Below, one piece after another: positions 21,129 to 33,100 of a stretch of DNA of 64,000 bases. Source of the DNA: Zonotrichia leucophrys gambelii (lineage: Eukaryota > Chordata > Aves > Passeriformes > Passerellidae). The notes beneath the pieces are model-generated. The model did no database searches. It saw only the letters and a list, made by a program, of their open reading frames with translations, and was not told where the DNA came from. The first letter of the stretch is position 1. Every line of letters begins with the position of its first letter. The position numbers and the translations under genes were made by a program. The stretch spans positions 4,611,001 to 4,675,000 of the forward strand of contig NC_088188.1 of NCBI RefSeq assembly GCF_028769735.1. Reading direction: 5' to 3'.

Positions 21129-24100
21129 GTAAGAAAAGGGCACAACATCTATTTAGTGCCCATAACCCTCCCCTTCCTGGCAGCTGGGGTAACACTGGAG
21201 ATGCATTTACAGGCAGGCATGGGGCAGGAACCTGGACAAACAAACTGGGTGAGGAACAACTTCCAGCTCAGAAGTTTTACAGCACTAAATCAAAGAAAAA
21301 AGACCCCTAGGGATGGATCACCCAAGAGAAATCTCCCAGTGAGGCTCTGAGTCCCAGGCAGGGCTCAGTTGTGAGGAGCCATGAGCACACAGAGGCTGTG
21401 ACTTGGAAACTTGGCAGCCCAGTTATCTGACACAAAGGGGCTAAAACCAAACCCCTCCTGAGCTGCTCCAAGCAGCCACTGCTTCTGAGGGAAACAACTA
21501 AAAATCCTGACAGCAACAGAATCAATCTCAGCACCTACAGCAGGCATTGTGAAATAAATTATAAAAATAGAGAGAAACCTATAGCAGCCTTAAAAAGGAG
21601 AGGGTGAGTCTCAGTAAATACTCAGAGATACTGAATTAATTCATTTGAGAATATCCTGAGTGCTGCCCTCATGCAGGGTTGAGTACAGTGAGATTTGTTG
21701 GGGAAAAACATCCTGTTTTACTGGATTCAGGAATACCCATGCAAAACAAGCCAAGGCAGCTCAGGGTGCTCTGCTCAGCTAATGCTGGGCTGGGTTCCCT
21801 GTCTCTGACTGCCCAAACCTTCAGCCTGCTTTGAGAGAGGCCAAAAATGCTGAGGGAGATCCTGTGGGGAGATATGGGCAGAAAGGGGATGCACCCACAG
21901 CAAGTCAAGACTCCCAGGGAAATATCACTATCAGAAACCTCCCTGGCAGATGAACTCAGCAGACTGGTTTCCCCAGCTTTCAGGGAGACAATTACCTTAA
22001 AAGCACCCATAATTGAAGAAAAATCTGTTTAAACCTTAGGGAGGTGCCAAAATCCCTGCTCCAGGAGGGCTCTGTGGCCTGACACCCCAGCAAACCACAG
22101 GCAATGAGGCAGGAGCAGCCTGAGGGGCCATCCCAACCCCATCCTCTGCCCCACCACAGATGTTTGTTCTGTCCCCAGGCCACCCCATTTATCTCTGCCC
22201 CACCAGGCAGTGGGTACAGTCTGGCTCCTTGATTTCCCATCTAAACTTACAGGTAGAAGAGGTATTACAGGATTACTGTGTCTCTTTTCTTTTTTTTAAC
22301 AACAATCTCCACCATCTGCAAACCACATCCTTCCACTCCATACTGGTTTCTGCTTCAGGCTAAAGCAGCTCTCACACCCTCCTTCCTCCTCCTCTGCTCC
22401 ATCCAGCCCTGCAGGGCACTGCCATTGCTCCTGTCTGCAAGGAGGGCACTGAATTTTGGGCTGTGGCCTTCCCATTGCTGCAAAAAGCTGATGATTTGGC
22501 TCTTCCATCCTGTAATTTATCCTCCTGTTTTACCTGTCACTACAATTGTGCCTTTTCCAGCTGACAACAAGCAACAGCTCCTGAGCTGCCCTGGCCCAAT
22601 TTAATTCCTTCGTGAAGAGCAGCTGCCTCTTCCTTGTTAAACCCAAAAACTTTTCTTTGTTCCTATAAAATTTCACTTTTTTTTCCCCCTCCCCCTCCAG
22701 ACTCTGTTAATTCCATTCAGCTCATACTCAAATCCTCCAGCATGGTCCCTCCCAGTCTGATGTTATCTGCTGATTTAATGAACAAATCTGCCAGATTCTT
22801 GATGAAAACAATCAAAAAGACTCAAATACAGCAATAAGCCCTGGAGAGCCCCAGGGCAGCCACCTACCACAGCTGGCAATTCCCTGGGAACTGTAATTCC
22901 AGCAGCTTTGTGCTCTCCTTAATGGGGCTTATTTAGCCCATGTTTTACTGACTCTTTGTGAGAATGACGCTGAGTTTCCAAAGCCCTTCAAAAATCAAGA
23001 TAGATGACATCAACCTGTTCCACAATATCCCTGCAGCCTGTTACCTTGTCATAAAAACAAAGGAGGTTTATCTGGCTTGATTTGTTCTTGACAAATCCAT
23101 GTCAGCTGCCTCCATCCTGCCCATTATCCCACAGGTGCTCACACACACGAGTTGGAGTGCGTGCTCCTGAATTTCCTGGGGTTGAAACCAAAATGTTCTG
23201 TAATTTCCTGCCTCTTCTTTACCTCCCTTCTAAGCACAAGTGTTTCACTTGCTCTGCTGAACTCTCCCAGTGCCTTCAGAAGTTCTCCAAAGTAGCTGAT
23301 GACACATTAGAGCTGCAGATCTTTAGGAGCCCTGGGAAGAGCTCACCAGGCCTTGTCAATTTGGAAATTCCTCATGGTTGCTGTACACCAGCTGCCTTAA
23401 CACAGGTGGTGTGAAAAAGGCTATTCAACACTTCAGCCTGATGGCTTCTAGGCTTTCCCAAACAACAGAGGAGCAGAAAAATTCCCCCCAAGATTCTGCT
23501 GCCACCCTGCTCTGCCTCTCAGCAGGAGCATCCTCCTCTGCTCCTCCAGGCAAGGGTTTTATCTCTGCTCCATGGACAGCTCCTTCCTTTCACCCTCTAT
23601 TCTCACTAAATCACATCTGTGCTTTACTACTAAATTAATATTCATGCTCAATATTAATTAATTTAATATTAAAACTCCTCAGAGTGAGTCCACTGATTGT
23701 TGGCTCTGCTAATGAAGAAAGCAGCTGGACCCTTTGGTAAAATTCCTGTCTCCTCCTCCATCCCAGGCTGCTCAGGGAACACTCAATCACCTGATCTGCT
23801 GGCTTGGATTCCATCCCTCCTTCTGGGCCATGAGGAATAATCCTCTGCCCACCTTGCCCTGTTGGATCCTCTCTGAGGGTTTCCACATCAAAACAGCCCC
23901 ACAGACCCTTCCCTGAATTGTGGGATCCTCCAGGAATTCCAGCCCTGAGCCCAGCATGTGTGGGGCTCTGCCCAGGACAGAGGAGACATCTCAGAGAGGA
24001 ATAGTGGGTTTGTCTTTACAAACAAACAAACAAACTACCAGTGGGTCTGCTGGTAGATAAAACTATCTGGAAGATAAAAGAAACAATGGAAAGGATTCCA

Positions 24101-27100
24101 CTGATTGATGAATGGAAAGTTTATTTGCTGTTACAAATAAACTTTAGGTTTGCTGATAAACAAAATTAGACATTGAAAGATGAAAGAAAAACTCCTAAAT
24201 TCCATAAGAATTAAAAAGAAGGGTTATACATTAGAGGGAAATCTTCAGTATCAGGTGTTTTGGGAAGTCTGAACCTCTCAAGTACCTCAGAAATGGGGAA
24301 AGAGAGAAGGGAAATGTGGCTGGGAAATTGGGATAAAAAGGAGGCTGCATCCTCCAAAAACTGGAGAGATCCCAGGGGAATGCCCCATGGCCTCTCCCTT
24401 TATTGGAATAAAGTGAAAGGACTCCTCTGTCTCCTTTTTGGGCATAAACCTCTGGTGTTTGTGGATTAATTTTCCCAACATCTCCTTCCCAAAGCAACCC
24501 CATGAGTGGCTTCTTGCAAATCCCTGAGGAGTAGAGGCAGCTCATCCCAGCTTCTCCCTGTTCTACTCCCAACTACAGGAAAGGAAAAAGGGAAAAATCC
24601 TACTTAAATGTTACAACACTGTCTCAAAGCAAGAAAATGAATAGTAGATGCCAAGAGTAGCCATGTAAGGAGCAACTACTTTGAGGAAGGAGGAGAAGGA
24701 AGTAAAAGGGAATAGGGGGAAAATTCTGAGTGGCTCTAAGGGAGGAATTTCCTATGAAACTTTTTAAACCTGTTGCATTATTTTCCTTCTTAATCTCCAG
24801 TATTTGCAATTTAAACAAAGCTCTGTGGGATGTCCTGAAATCACCAGGTGTTGTTCCCACAAGCCCTAAAATTTTGTGTCTGAGGGGAAGAGTCCAGCAC
24901 AGCTTCCCTGGGCCAGGTGTGCCCTGCTGTCCTTGGGGCTCTGCACTCACAGACACACAGACACACAGACACAGCCACTCTGCCCTACAGCTGAATCACA
25001 GCACCATCTTAAATTAAAACCAGATGCAAACCTGGCTTCTTGGAGTCAAAAAAAAAGGGAATTTTGCCCTGGTGTGCTGGATTTAAATGGCACAGTCACT
25101 ATCAGAGTGCTTTGCCTTGCCCTGCAAAGAGGACATTCCATGCTTTGCAGGAAGGTATAAATTCTTTGTACTTTGCAGAAAGTACAAATGCTGATTTGAT
25201 TTATATTATTTTAATTTATAAATTTTTGTTCAATTTTTAATTTGTAATTATAAATTAAAATAAATTTATTCTATTTTAAATTATTAATTTATTTATTAAT
25301 TAATAAAATCTTTATGATTTATTAATTAATAACTAATTTATTGCTAGAATTTATTTACTTAATGTAAATTTAATTAAAATAAATAAATGAATGTTTTTAA
25401 TTTATAGATTTTTTTGTACTTTGCAGTAAGTACAGATGCTGATTTGTATTCCTATCCCCCCCCCGCATCTCTGCATTGTTTTTCTGCAGCTCCCACTCGT
25501 GTGACAGTGATGAGAGGGGACATCCGAGACCCCGACGCGCTCCTGGCTGCCATGAGGGGGGTGCACGTGGTGCTGCACACAGCGGCCGTGGTGGACTACA
25601 GGGGCATGGTGCCCTTCTGGGAGATGAGAGCTGTCAATGTCGGGGGTGAGCCCAGACCAGGGCCCTGAGCATGGCCCTGTCCCCTCACAGGGCCCTGGGC
25701 ACAGCCCTGTCCCCTCACAGGGCCCTGGACACTGCCCTGTCCCCTCACAGGGCCCTGGGCACTGCCCTGTCCCCTCACAGGGCCCTGGACACGGCCCTGC
25801 CCTCTCACGGGGCTGCGGGCACTGCCCTGTCCTCTCATGGGGCCCTGGACACTGCCCTGTCTCCTCATGGGGCCCTGGACACTGTCCTGTCCCCTCACAG
25901 GGCCCTGGGCACAGCCCTGTCCCGTCACAGAGCCCTGGGCACTGCCCTGTACCCTCACAGGGCCCTGGGCACAGCCCTGTCCCCTTCACACAACTTCAGC
26001 CACATCCAGCCACATTTTGTGCTACCTCTGCCTGAATCCCTCACACCTTGAGATGGAAAAGGTGCCCAGAACCTTTCCAGCAGGGAGGATTCTCCCTTTG
26101 CTCCTCTGTCCTTGCTCCTCTCATCAAATCTGGGCTCAGTTTTGGCACAGCTCTCCTTAGCCAGGGCAGAACTTCCCCTGGTGGCACTGAGATGGGTCAG
26201 GACACACCTTCAGTGGTTTGAAACTGTTTGGTATGTGACAGGGGCAACAATTAAAATTAAACCCTGTTCTGGATAGCTCACAGCTTTCCCAGGGATTTTG
26301 CCCTGTCTATACCAGCACAAGGCTGTACCCGTTGAGCTGCACCCACCAGAAGGGAGTGATGCTGTTTTAATTAGCAGAGTGATGCTGTTTAATTAGTCAG
26401 AGTTCCCAGCTATCATGTACCAACAGGCCATGTGTAACTGAGAGCTCTACAACCCTGTCCTCCTACCACCAAGAGCCAATTTCATGTTTGGTGCAAGATC
26501 TGCTTAGAGAAAATTTGTTCATAAATCTAGGAAATAAGCACAGGCTATAAAAATAATGAAATCCCTATTACAGCAGCAATTCCAGTGGTACCTCAGGCTG
26601 TTAGCTACCAAAATAGTCGTTAACCAAAAGGAAGGAATTTTATTTTTTTTTAATATATATACATCTCCAACTCGATTACTGCTCAGGGCTTCGACTATTT
26701 GCTGATACATTCAAGGGTAACATTTAAATTCCAGCCTTCTTTTCATTGCTGTACTTGTTTTCAAAACTCAATGCTTTTAAGAGCCTGTATTGTGCTCTCT
26801 GTGTTCTGAGAATATTCAGAGCCTGAGGGTTCCTGCTGCTTTTTAGTGGCTTTGTGAGCTCTTCCCCCTCACTGTTGCTGTGAGCTCGGTGCTTCAGCTC
26901 AGAGAGGTTTTACAGAGAGCACTGAACACCAGGCAAGTCCCTTTCTCAGCAAACCAAACCTCTTGCAGATGTTGGTGGCATTCCCAGAAAACCACACATG
27001 CAAGGATTTTCCAGTGTGACTCTTTGAGGAGCACGGTCTGGGATGGTTTAACAGGAGCCTGTCCTGCATTTCTGCCTCCCCTTGGATGGCTCCACATGGA

Positions 27101-30100
27101 GCTCCCCAAAATGGGGCTGCTGCCCTCACTAGGGCTCCTCAAAATCCTGAACTGAGAGATTAGCCTGAAGTTCTCTATTAAAATCATGGCAGATAAAAGA
27201 ATAAAAATGGTATTTGATACCTGCTGTAGACTCCAGCAGGAAAAAAGCAGGGTCAGGAGAGGTCAAGTATATAATCCTCTTGCTGGCTCCTCTGTGCAAC
27301 TCAGGCCACAGAAATCCATCCAATTACTGCTCTAAGCCCAACAATTTGTGGCTAAATTGGACCATTCCTTTTCAACAGACTTGTTGCCTCAAATTAAGGG
27401 TGCAAGTTAATGGGCTATCTATCATGGCTTTCAGCAAGCCATAACAATGCTGAGGAGTTGTGGTGTGGCCATGGTTAATTATAATTTCTGGCCAAAATTT
27501 ACATCTTCTGCTTTGATTCCCTCCTATGTTTCAACCACTGGCTGCTGAATCCTGTTAGAGCCTTGTTGACTGAATTGAAGAGTTCTCTTCTACAAGAATT
27601 ATTTTTTCCATCGAGTCACTTAAAGACTTTTTAATCTGCTTTTTGTTAAGCTGAATGGATTTTAACTCAGCTGTTTCCAGTGATGTTTCTCACCAGGGGT
27701 TCTCAGTTAACTTTACATATTGTGATAGGCTCATGGAGAAGCACATTGATTCTTTTCCACTGGGATTTCAGATGGATTCATGTGCTTGGAAATTACCCTA
27801 AACTCAGGATTTCCTTGGTAATTCAGATTATGCCCTTAAGAGTAAAGAGAAGCCCTCCCACACAAGGTCTGCAGACAGGCTCAGGGCAGAGCCTGCTTAG
27901 CCAGGCACAAATAGTGTGGAGATTTCTGGAAGCCAGCCCTACAAACTTCCTTTCAGATCTGCCTTACCAGGTCTGAAGGCTCTCAGTCCTTGTCATTGAG
28001 GCTCTCACAGGATCACCTTGGATCAAAATCACAATGAATGCAAAAAACCACCCCTGAAAGAGTCATAAATCATTCTAACCCACCAAAATAATCACACTAA
28101 ACCACACACACTGACCAACTAATTCAGCCAGAACAACCTTCCTTAAAGCAAACCATGTTTTGGATTTGTCTGGATTTCACGTGGACTTATAACCTGCCCT
28201 CATTATTTTATTTAAATTTCTGCAGCTATCAGGAGTCTGATGGAGTGATTTCACCCTGTAGCACCCTGCAGATCTTCTACAGAGCAACACATGCAACTAA
28301 AACACTGATCCTTTGCCAGAAGGCAGCACTTCACCAACAACCTGCCCCCAAATGAAAAAAAATGGAGTTTCGTTCTGCCAAGCCCTCAGCTTCTCTTTGT
28401 TAGCAGCTCTAAAACCCAAGTTAAGTCAGTTGCCAGTGGCCATGGAGGATCAGCCACATCAGAGCTGTGGATGTGACTGCTACTCATGTTATAAACCATG
28501 TTATAAACTACTAATGTTATAAACCATCCTCTCATGAGGAAATGCAGCCGTGATCTGGGCCTTTACATATTTTCAGTCATAAAAAAAGATGGGTTAGTTC
28601 CAAGCTGGAAAAATCCTGGGAATCTGTTTTGATTTGCTCAACAGAAATCATGGAAAGGTGGTTGAATGTTTGTCCTTCCCATGCTGCCCCACAGGAACTG
28701 AAAATGTGGTAAGGGCCTGCTGTGCCCTGAGCATCCCATACCTGCTCTACACCAGCTCCATTGCTGCCGTGGGACCCAACACCTCCTGTGAGCCCCTGCT
28801 CAGGTGAGCCTCAGCAAACCTTCTCCTTTACTCTACTTTATCCAGTCAAACAGCAATGCAACTGCAGCCAGATGGATTTGAGCTACCAAGGAGAAGATTT
28901 GTGCTCCCTTTCTCTTTCTTGAAAACCTTTCCTTGCTGCTCTGCCCATTTAGGAGCCATGGCTCTTCCCAGCCTAAGCCTGGCCAGTCATTCCCCAAGGT
29001 CAGAGCTGTGTGGCTCAGGCTGTCCCTGGATCTACAGCCCTGCTCCTTTGAGCCCTAAAATCATTTTCAGATAAGGTTTCACGTGCTCAGAGTTTGGAAT
29101 AGGGCCAAATTACATCCTGCTGTTGGGTCAGAGGTTTTGCTCTCCCTCACAATGAGTCAGCCCAAAGGGCAGGTGGCGCCACATTGCCACCACCACTCTG
29201 CCCCTCCTCCTCCCAGCTCCACAGGGAGCTGCTGGCCAGCCTGTGCCCATCTCCTGTTAGCAAATGTGGGCAAATCTCATGTAGCATTGTCCCAGAAAAA
29301 GTAATTGCCCATGAAGTCTTAGGGGACAGAGGCACTGGTGTGAACCTGCAGGATTCAGGTGTAGTCACATCCTTCTGTTACTGCTTCTGGCCTGTAAATT
29401 GTACCCTTCTATCCCTCAAAGTCCTTCTTCCTGGAACATGCTCATGGGGGCTATTTCCTGGGCTCCTGGATGTCACCACTTTGGGGCTTTATGCTCAACC
29501 CTTCTCCTCTGTTTGTGGCTCCCGTGAGATTGAGCCACAGACCCAGAAGCAGCAGCAGAGCTTTAGAAAACCCTCTGTGGCAAAGGTGGGATTTGGATCA
29601 ATGCAAAGACAGTGGTCAAAATAACAGTTTTGAGTGTTTTTTACTTTGATCTCCAGAAGTGACTTTGACAATCAGCTGACACCCCTGCTCAAGATTTGGG
29701 AATACTTTTGTATTCCTGGGGCAACAGCACCTGCACCTTGAGAGACAAGCTGATATTTCTGAAGAAATATCTTCAAAAACTTCAGGGGCTGAAGTTTTAG
29801 GTTAAATTTGAAGGCAGTCTGATGTGTATTGAAATCCTTGCTGATTTCAAGCCTGGTTGTAGCCACACAAACTGCTCAGTCCCTGGAAATTTGTGTGCCA
29901 GGGGAGCTGGCTCCAAGTCAAGTGGTGTCTCCAAAGGCAGCCAGGCTGGGCACAGCTGCCTTCAGTCATTTGGTTCTAGAAATTTGAGCCCAGCTAGAAA
30001 AGACATAACTTAAAATTGCCTACAAGCCAAAATTTCATGCTCACAAATAAGTTAAGGCATAAGCCCCTTGTTTTGAAAAGTGTCTAAGCACTCAAATCTG

Positions 30101-33100
30101 TAGAATAAATGTCTGGCTTATGAAAAAATCCATGAGAGCAACTCAATCCATTTGGGACCAAAAGCACTGGAGACTGTGTCACTGCAAAGCTATGGAATTT
30201 GGACACCAGCAAATACAAATAATTCCTAAGAATTAATGTAGATACAGACACATGCTTGTCAGTATTTTGGTCCTGTGAGTTAAGAGAGAGATGTGAACAG
30301 ATGTCTTGAAAAATCAGCCCCAGATCTTGCCTAATCACAATCCTTTGGCTTGTAATGGTGGCACCAGCAGGGGCAAGAAAACCCACCCAGGCTGATGCTC
30401 ATGGAGCTGTGAACAGCCTTCCCCGCCACAAACACAAACAAAGCCACACCTGGAGACTTTCACTCATTTTGCAGAACACAAAATGAGTGTTCTGTTCAGA
30501 TTCTCCCATTATCCTGAGAGGAAGCCCTAGAGAGGGGTCTTCATTCTCCAATTACTTTGATTTTGAATGAAGGGAATTAGATAATGAGAAGAATCAGCCT
30601 CCCAGTGAAAACTTACCCCACCTGTCTCAGGAGGGAGCCCAGGGATGACTGGGAGCAGCAGAACATGGCTCTGCTTTGCAGACTGAAGGCACAGGTGATG
30701 CCTTTCTCCTTCCTCCTCTTCCCATCTCCCCACCCCTCTGTTCTGCCCTCTCCCTCACAGTCCAGGATCCTGCCTTTTCCTTTTCCTTTTCCTCTGTCTC
30801 CCTTCTCCATCACTGCACTGTAGAATTTATTTCCCTCCCTTTTACATGCAGGGAATTGGCACAGACAAAGCAGGAGGAGTCTCTGGCCGGGGTGATGGGC
30901 TCAGGGATAATGCTCACACCTCAGCATCCAACAATAATAGAAAATGCCTCTGTCAGTCTCAATCCCTGGGAGACAGGCACTGCTGAGATACCTTCTGACA
31001 ATGCTGCTCCACTCTGATTAGCGTTCACTTATCTGGGATCGTTTTGAAAAGCAAGAGCATTATGCTGAGCTCTTTGTTACTACCAAGCTTCAGAGGGGTG
31101 GGGGAAGGCACACACAGCACAGCCCAGGAACAGCAGGCAGGTTTGTCCCTTTGTGAGGCTGCTGCTTTTCAAAAGCTTTGCAAGGCAAAAAAACAGGGGG
31201 AAAAAAAAACCAAACCAAAACCCAAAAAATTGATTAAAAAAAAGAGAGAAAGCAATTAAAACTAGAACTTCTAGATAACCCCCCACTAATTGTCTTGGGC
31301 CTCTCCTGGGCTTGCAACAAACCTTGCACAATCAATCTTTTGTCTTGCTTGTTTTTTTGGTTTGTCTCTTGTTCATGCCCTGTAAACACAGGGAGGGGAA
31401 GAGGGTTTGTGATAGAAGCCCAGGGTGTGTGAGGAATCTGCATTTGTGATGCTCCTAATTTATTTCTGTTGCTGTAGTGCAAGGAGAGCCTGATCTCAGC
31501 TGGGATATCTGACACACAACATGCCAGACTGCTGAACAGGCAGGGGCCAGGCAGCAGCACCAGCCACGTTTTACACAGGGAGATCTGAGCACAGAAAAGA
31601 GAAAACAACTTGCCAAGGTCAAAGAGGGAGCCTGAGTCAGAGCTGACTCTCCCAAGGCCCAGTGTTTGACAAAAACACCTCTGCTGCAGATTTGCTGGGT
31701 GAAGTCCTCACAGGCCACTGAACAGGAGATGTATCTGAGCCCATCTGCCACAGGAGGGTGAGGATTCCTCTTTGCCCTGTGTGGGGTACCCCATGCCTGG
31801 CAGGTCCTGGTTTGCCAGGGTAGATTATTATTGAACAGCAAAATATAGAGAAAATTAATTTAAAAATGGGAATAAAGTCTCCAGCAGCACATGGAGGGAG
31901 GGAGAGCTCATCTCTGCTACCCCGGGGAGCAATTGGATGTTCCTTCCCCAAGGAATGCTGCAATCCTGCAAGCCAGGTTTCTTCACTCCAGAGCCCTCTG
32001 GAGATGTTAAATCAAATCCCATGATGGCCTCAGGCTGATCTAAAACCACTGGGATGAGATGCTGACACCCTCTGGGGAACAGAGCTGCTTTCTGCTTTCT
32101 CCTTGGAATTATTCCAGGCCCTGTGAGGCCAGCTCCATGTGAGATCCCACATGAGGTTTTCCCCTTGGCACCTAAGGAGCAGGTTGCCTTCCAGCCACAG
32201 CCCAGGGTTCCCTGCCTGTCCTTGGCCGTGGGTTCTTTGCTTCTCCTTCCCCTCGAGGGTAATTTGTGAGGGGAGATGAAGGAGCAATCCCAGCCCAACC
32301 CTGCTGATTGCAAGGCTTCCAGGAGATCTCCAGCAGCTCCACCACATCCCCAGCAAATGCCTCCCAACTTTAATCAACTCTATGAGAAAATTAAGTAGCA
32401 GTTTCTGCTTTTAGTTTATGGCTCATGAGAGACTTTTCTCTGCCCTTGATGAAAAAATGAAGTAGAATTGCTCTCATTTTCCTGCCCTCCATCTTCTTGT
32501 GCTCTTTTTACCTTGCTGTGAGTTGCTTAAAAATGTCACTCTGCTGCCTTCTAATTTGCCTGATGGAATGTTATTTCAATCTTGCTATTAGACAGAACTA
32601 AATCCAGCTCTGAGAAAGCACTGCCCCATGCAAACCTGCCTGTGAACACCCTGAAGCACCTGGTGCTCCTTGGGGCTTTATTCCTCCCAAAGTGAGTGAG
32701 GAACTGAGATTCCCATTGCTGCCTGGCAGCAGAAACCCCTGGGAGCAGGGAATGCAGAGCAAACCAGGCTGGCACAGATGTCCCTGAGCCCTGTGCTCTG
32801 CCCCATTGTCACTGTCACATTTTCTGAAAAATCCCTCAGCCAGGATTTCTTCTCCTGGGAAGCTGAGAAGCCTCAGAGAAAAATGAAAACAATCATTATC
32901 TGATTTGCTTCTCCTGTGTTTTGCTGCTTTGGAATGTGGTTGGAGATTGTTTCTACAAAGCAGAGGTTCAGGTGATTGTTTCATTGGTTTCATGTGAATT
33001 GTTTTAACTTAATGATCAATCACAGCCAGCAGTGTTAGGGCTCTGGAGAGAGGAGTTTTTCATTATTATCTTTTAGCCTTCTGTCAGTATCCTTTCTCTA

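Larger units (their letters stand above)
21129..25489 (+). other. HSD3B-like intron 1
   Basis: A 4.4-kb intron containing an old minus-strand LINE (about 22690-23330), a probable LTR (about 24090-24480) and a very AT-rich tract (25196-25410) just before the next exon. The acceptor region has a C8 run at 25457-25464 and a T-rich tract. No other exon was recognised. Confidence 0.75.

Noticed and set aside
25402..26051. Open frames with decapeptide repeats (e.g. GPGHSPVPSQ)
   Set aside because: These are translations of the 30-bp intronic minisatellite, seen in several frames on both strands.
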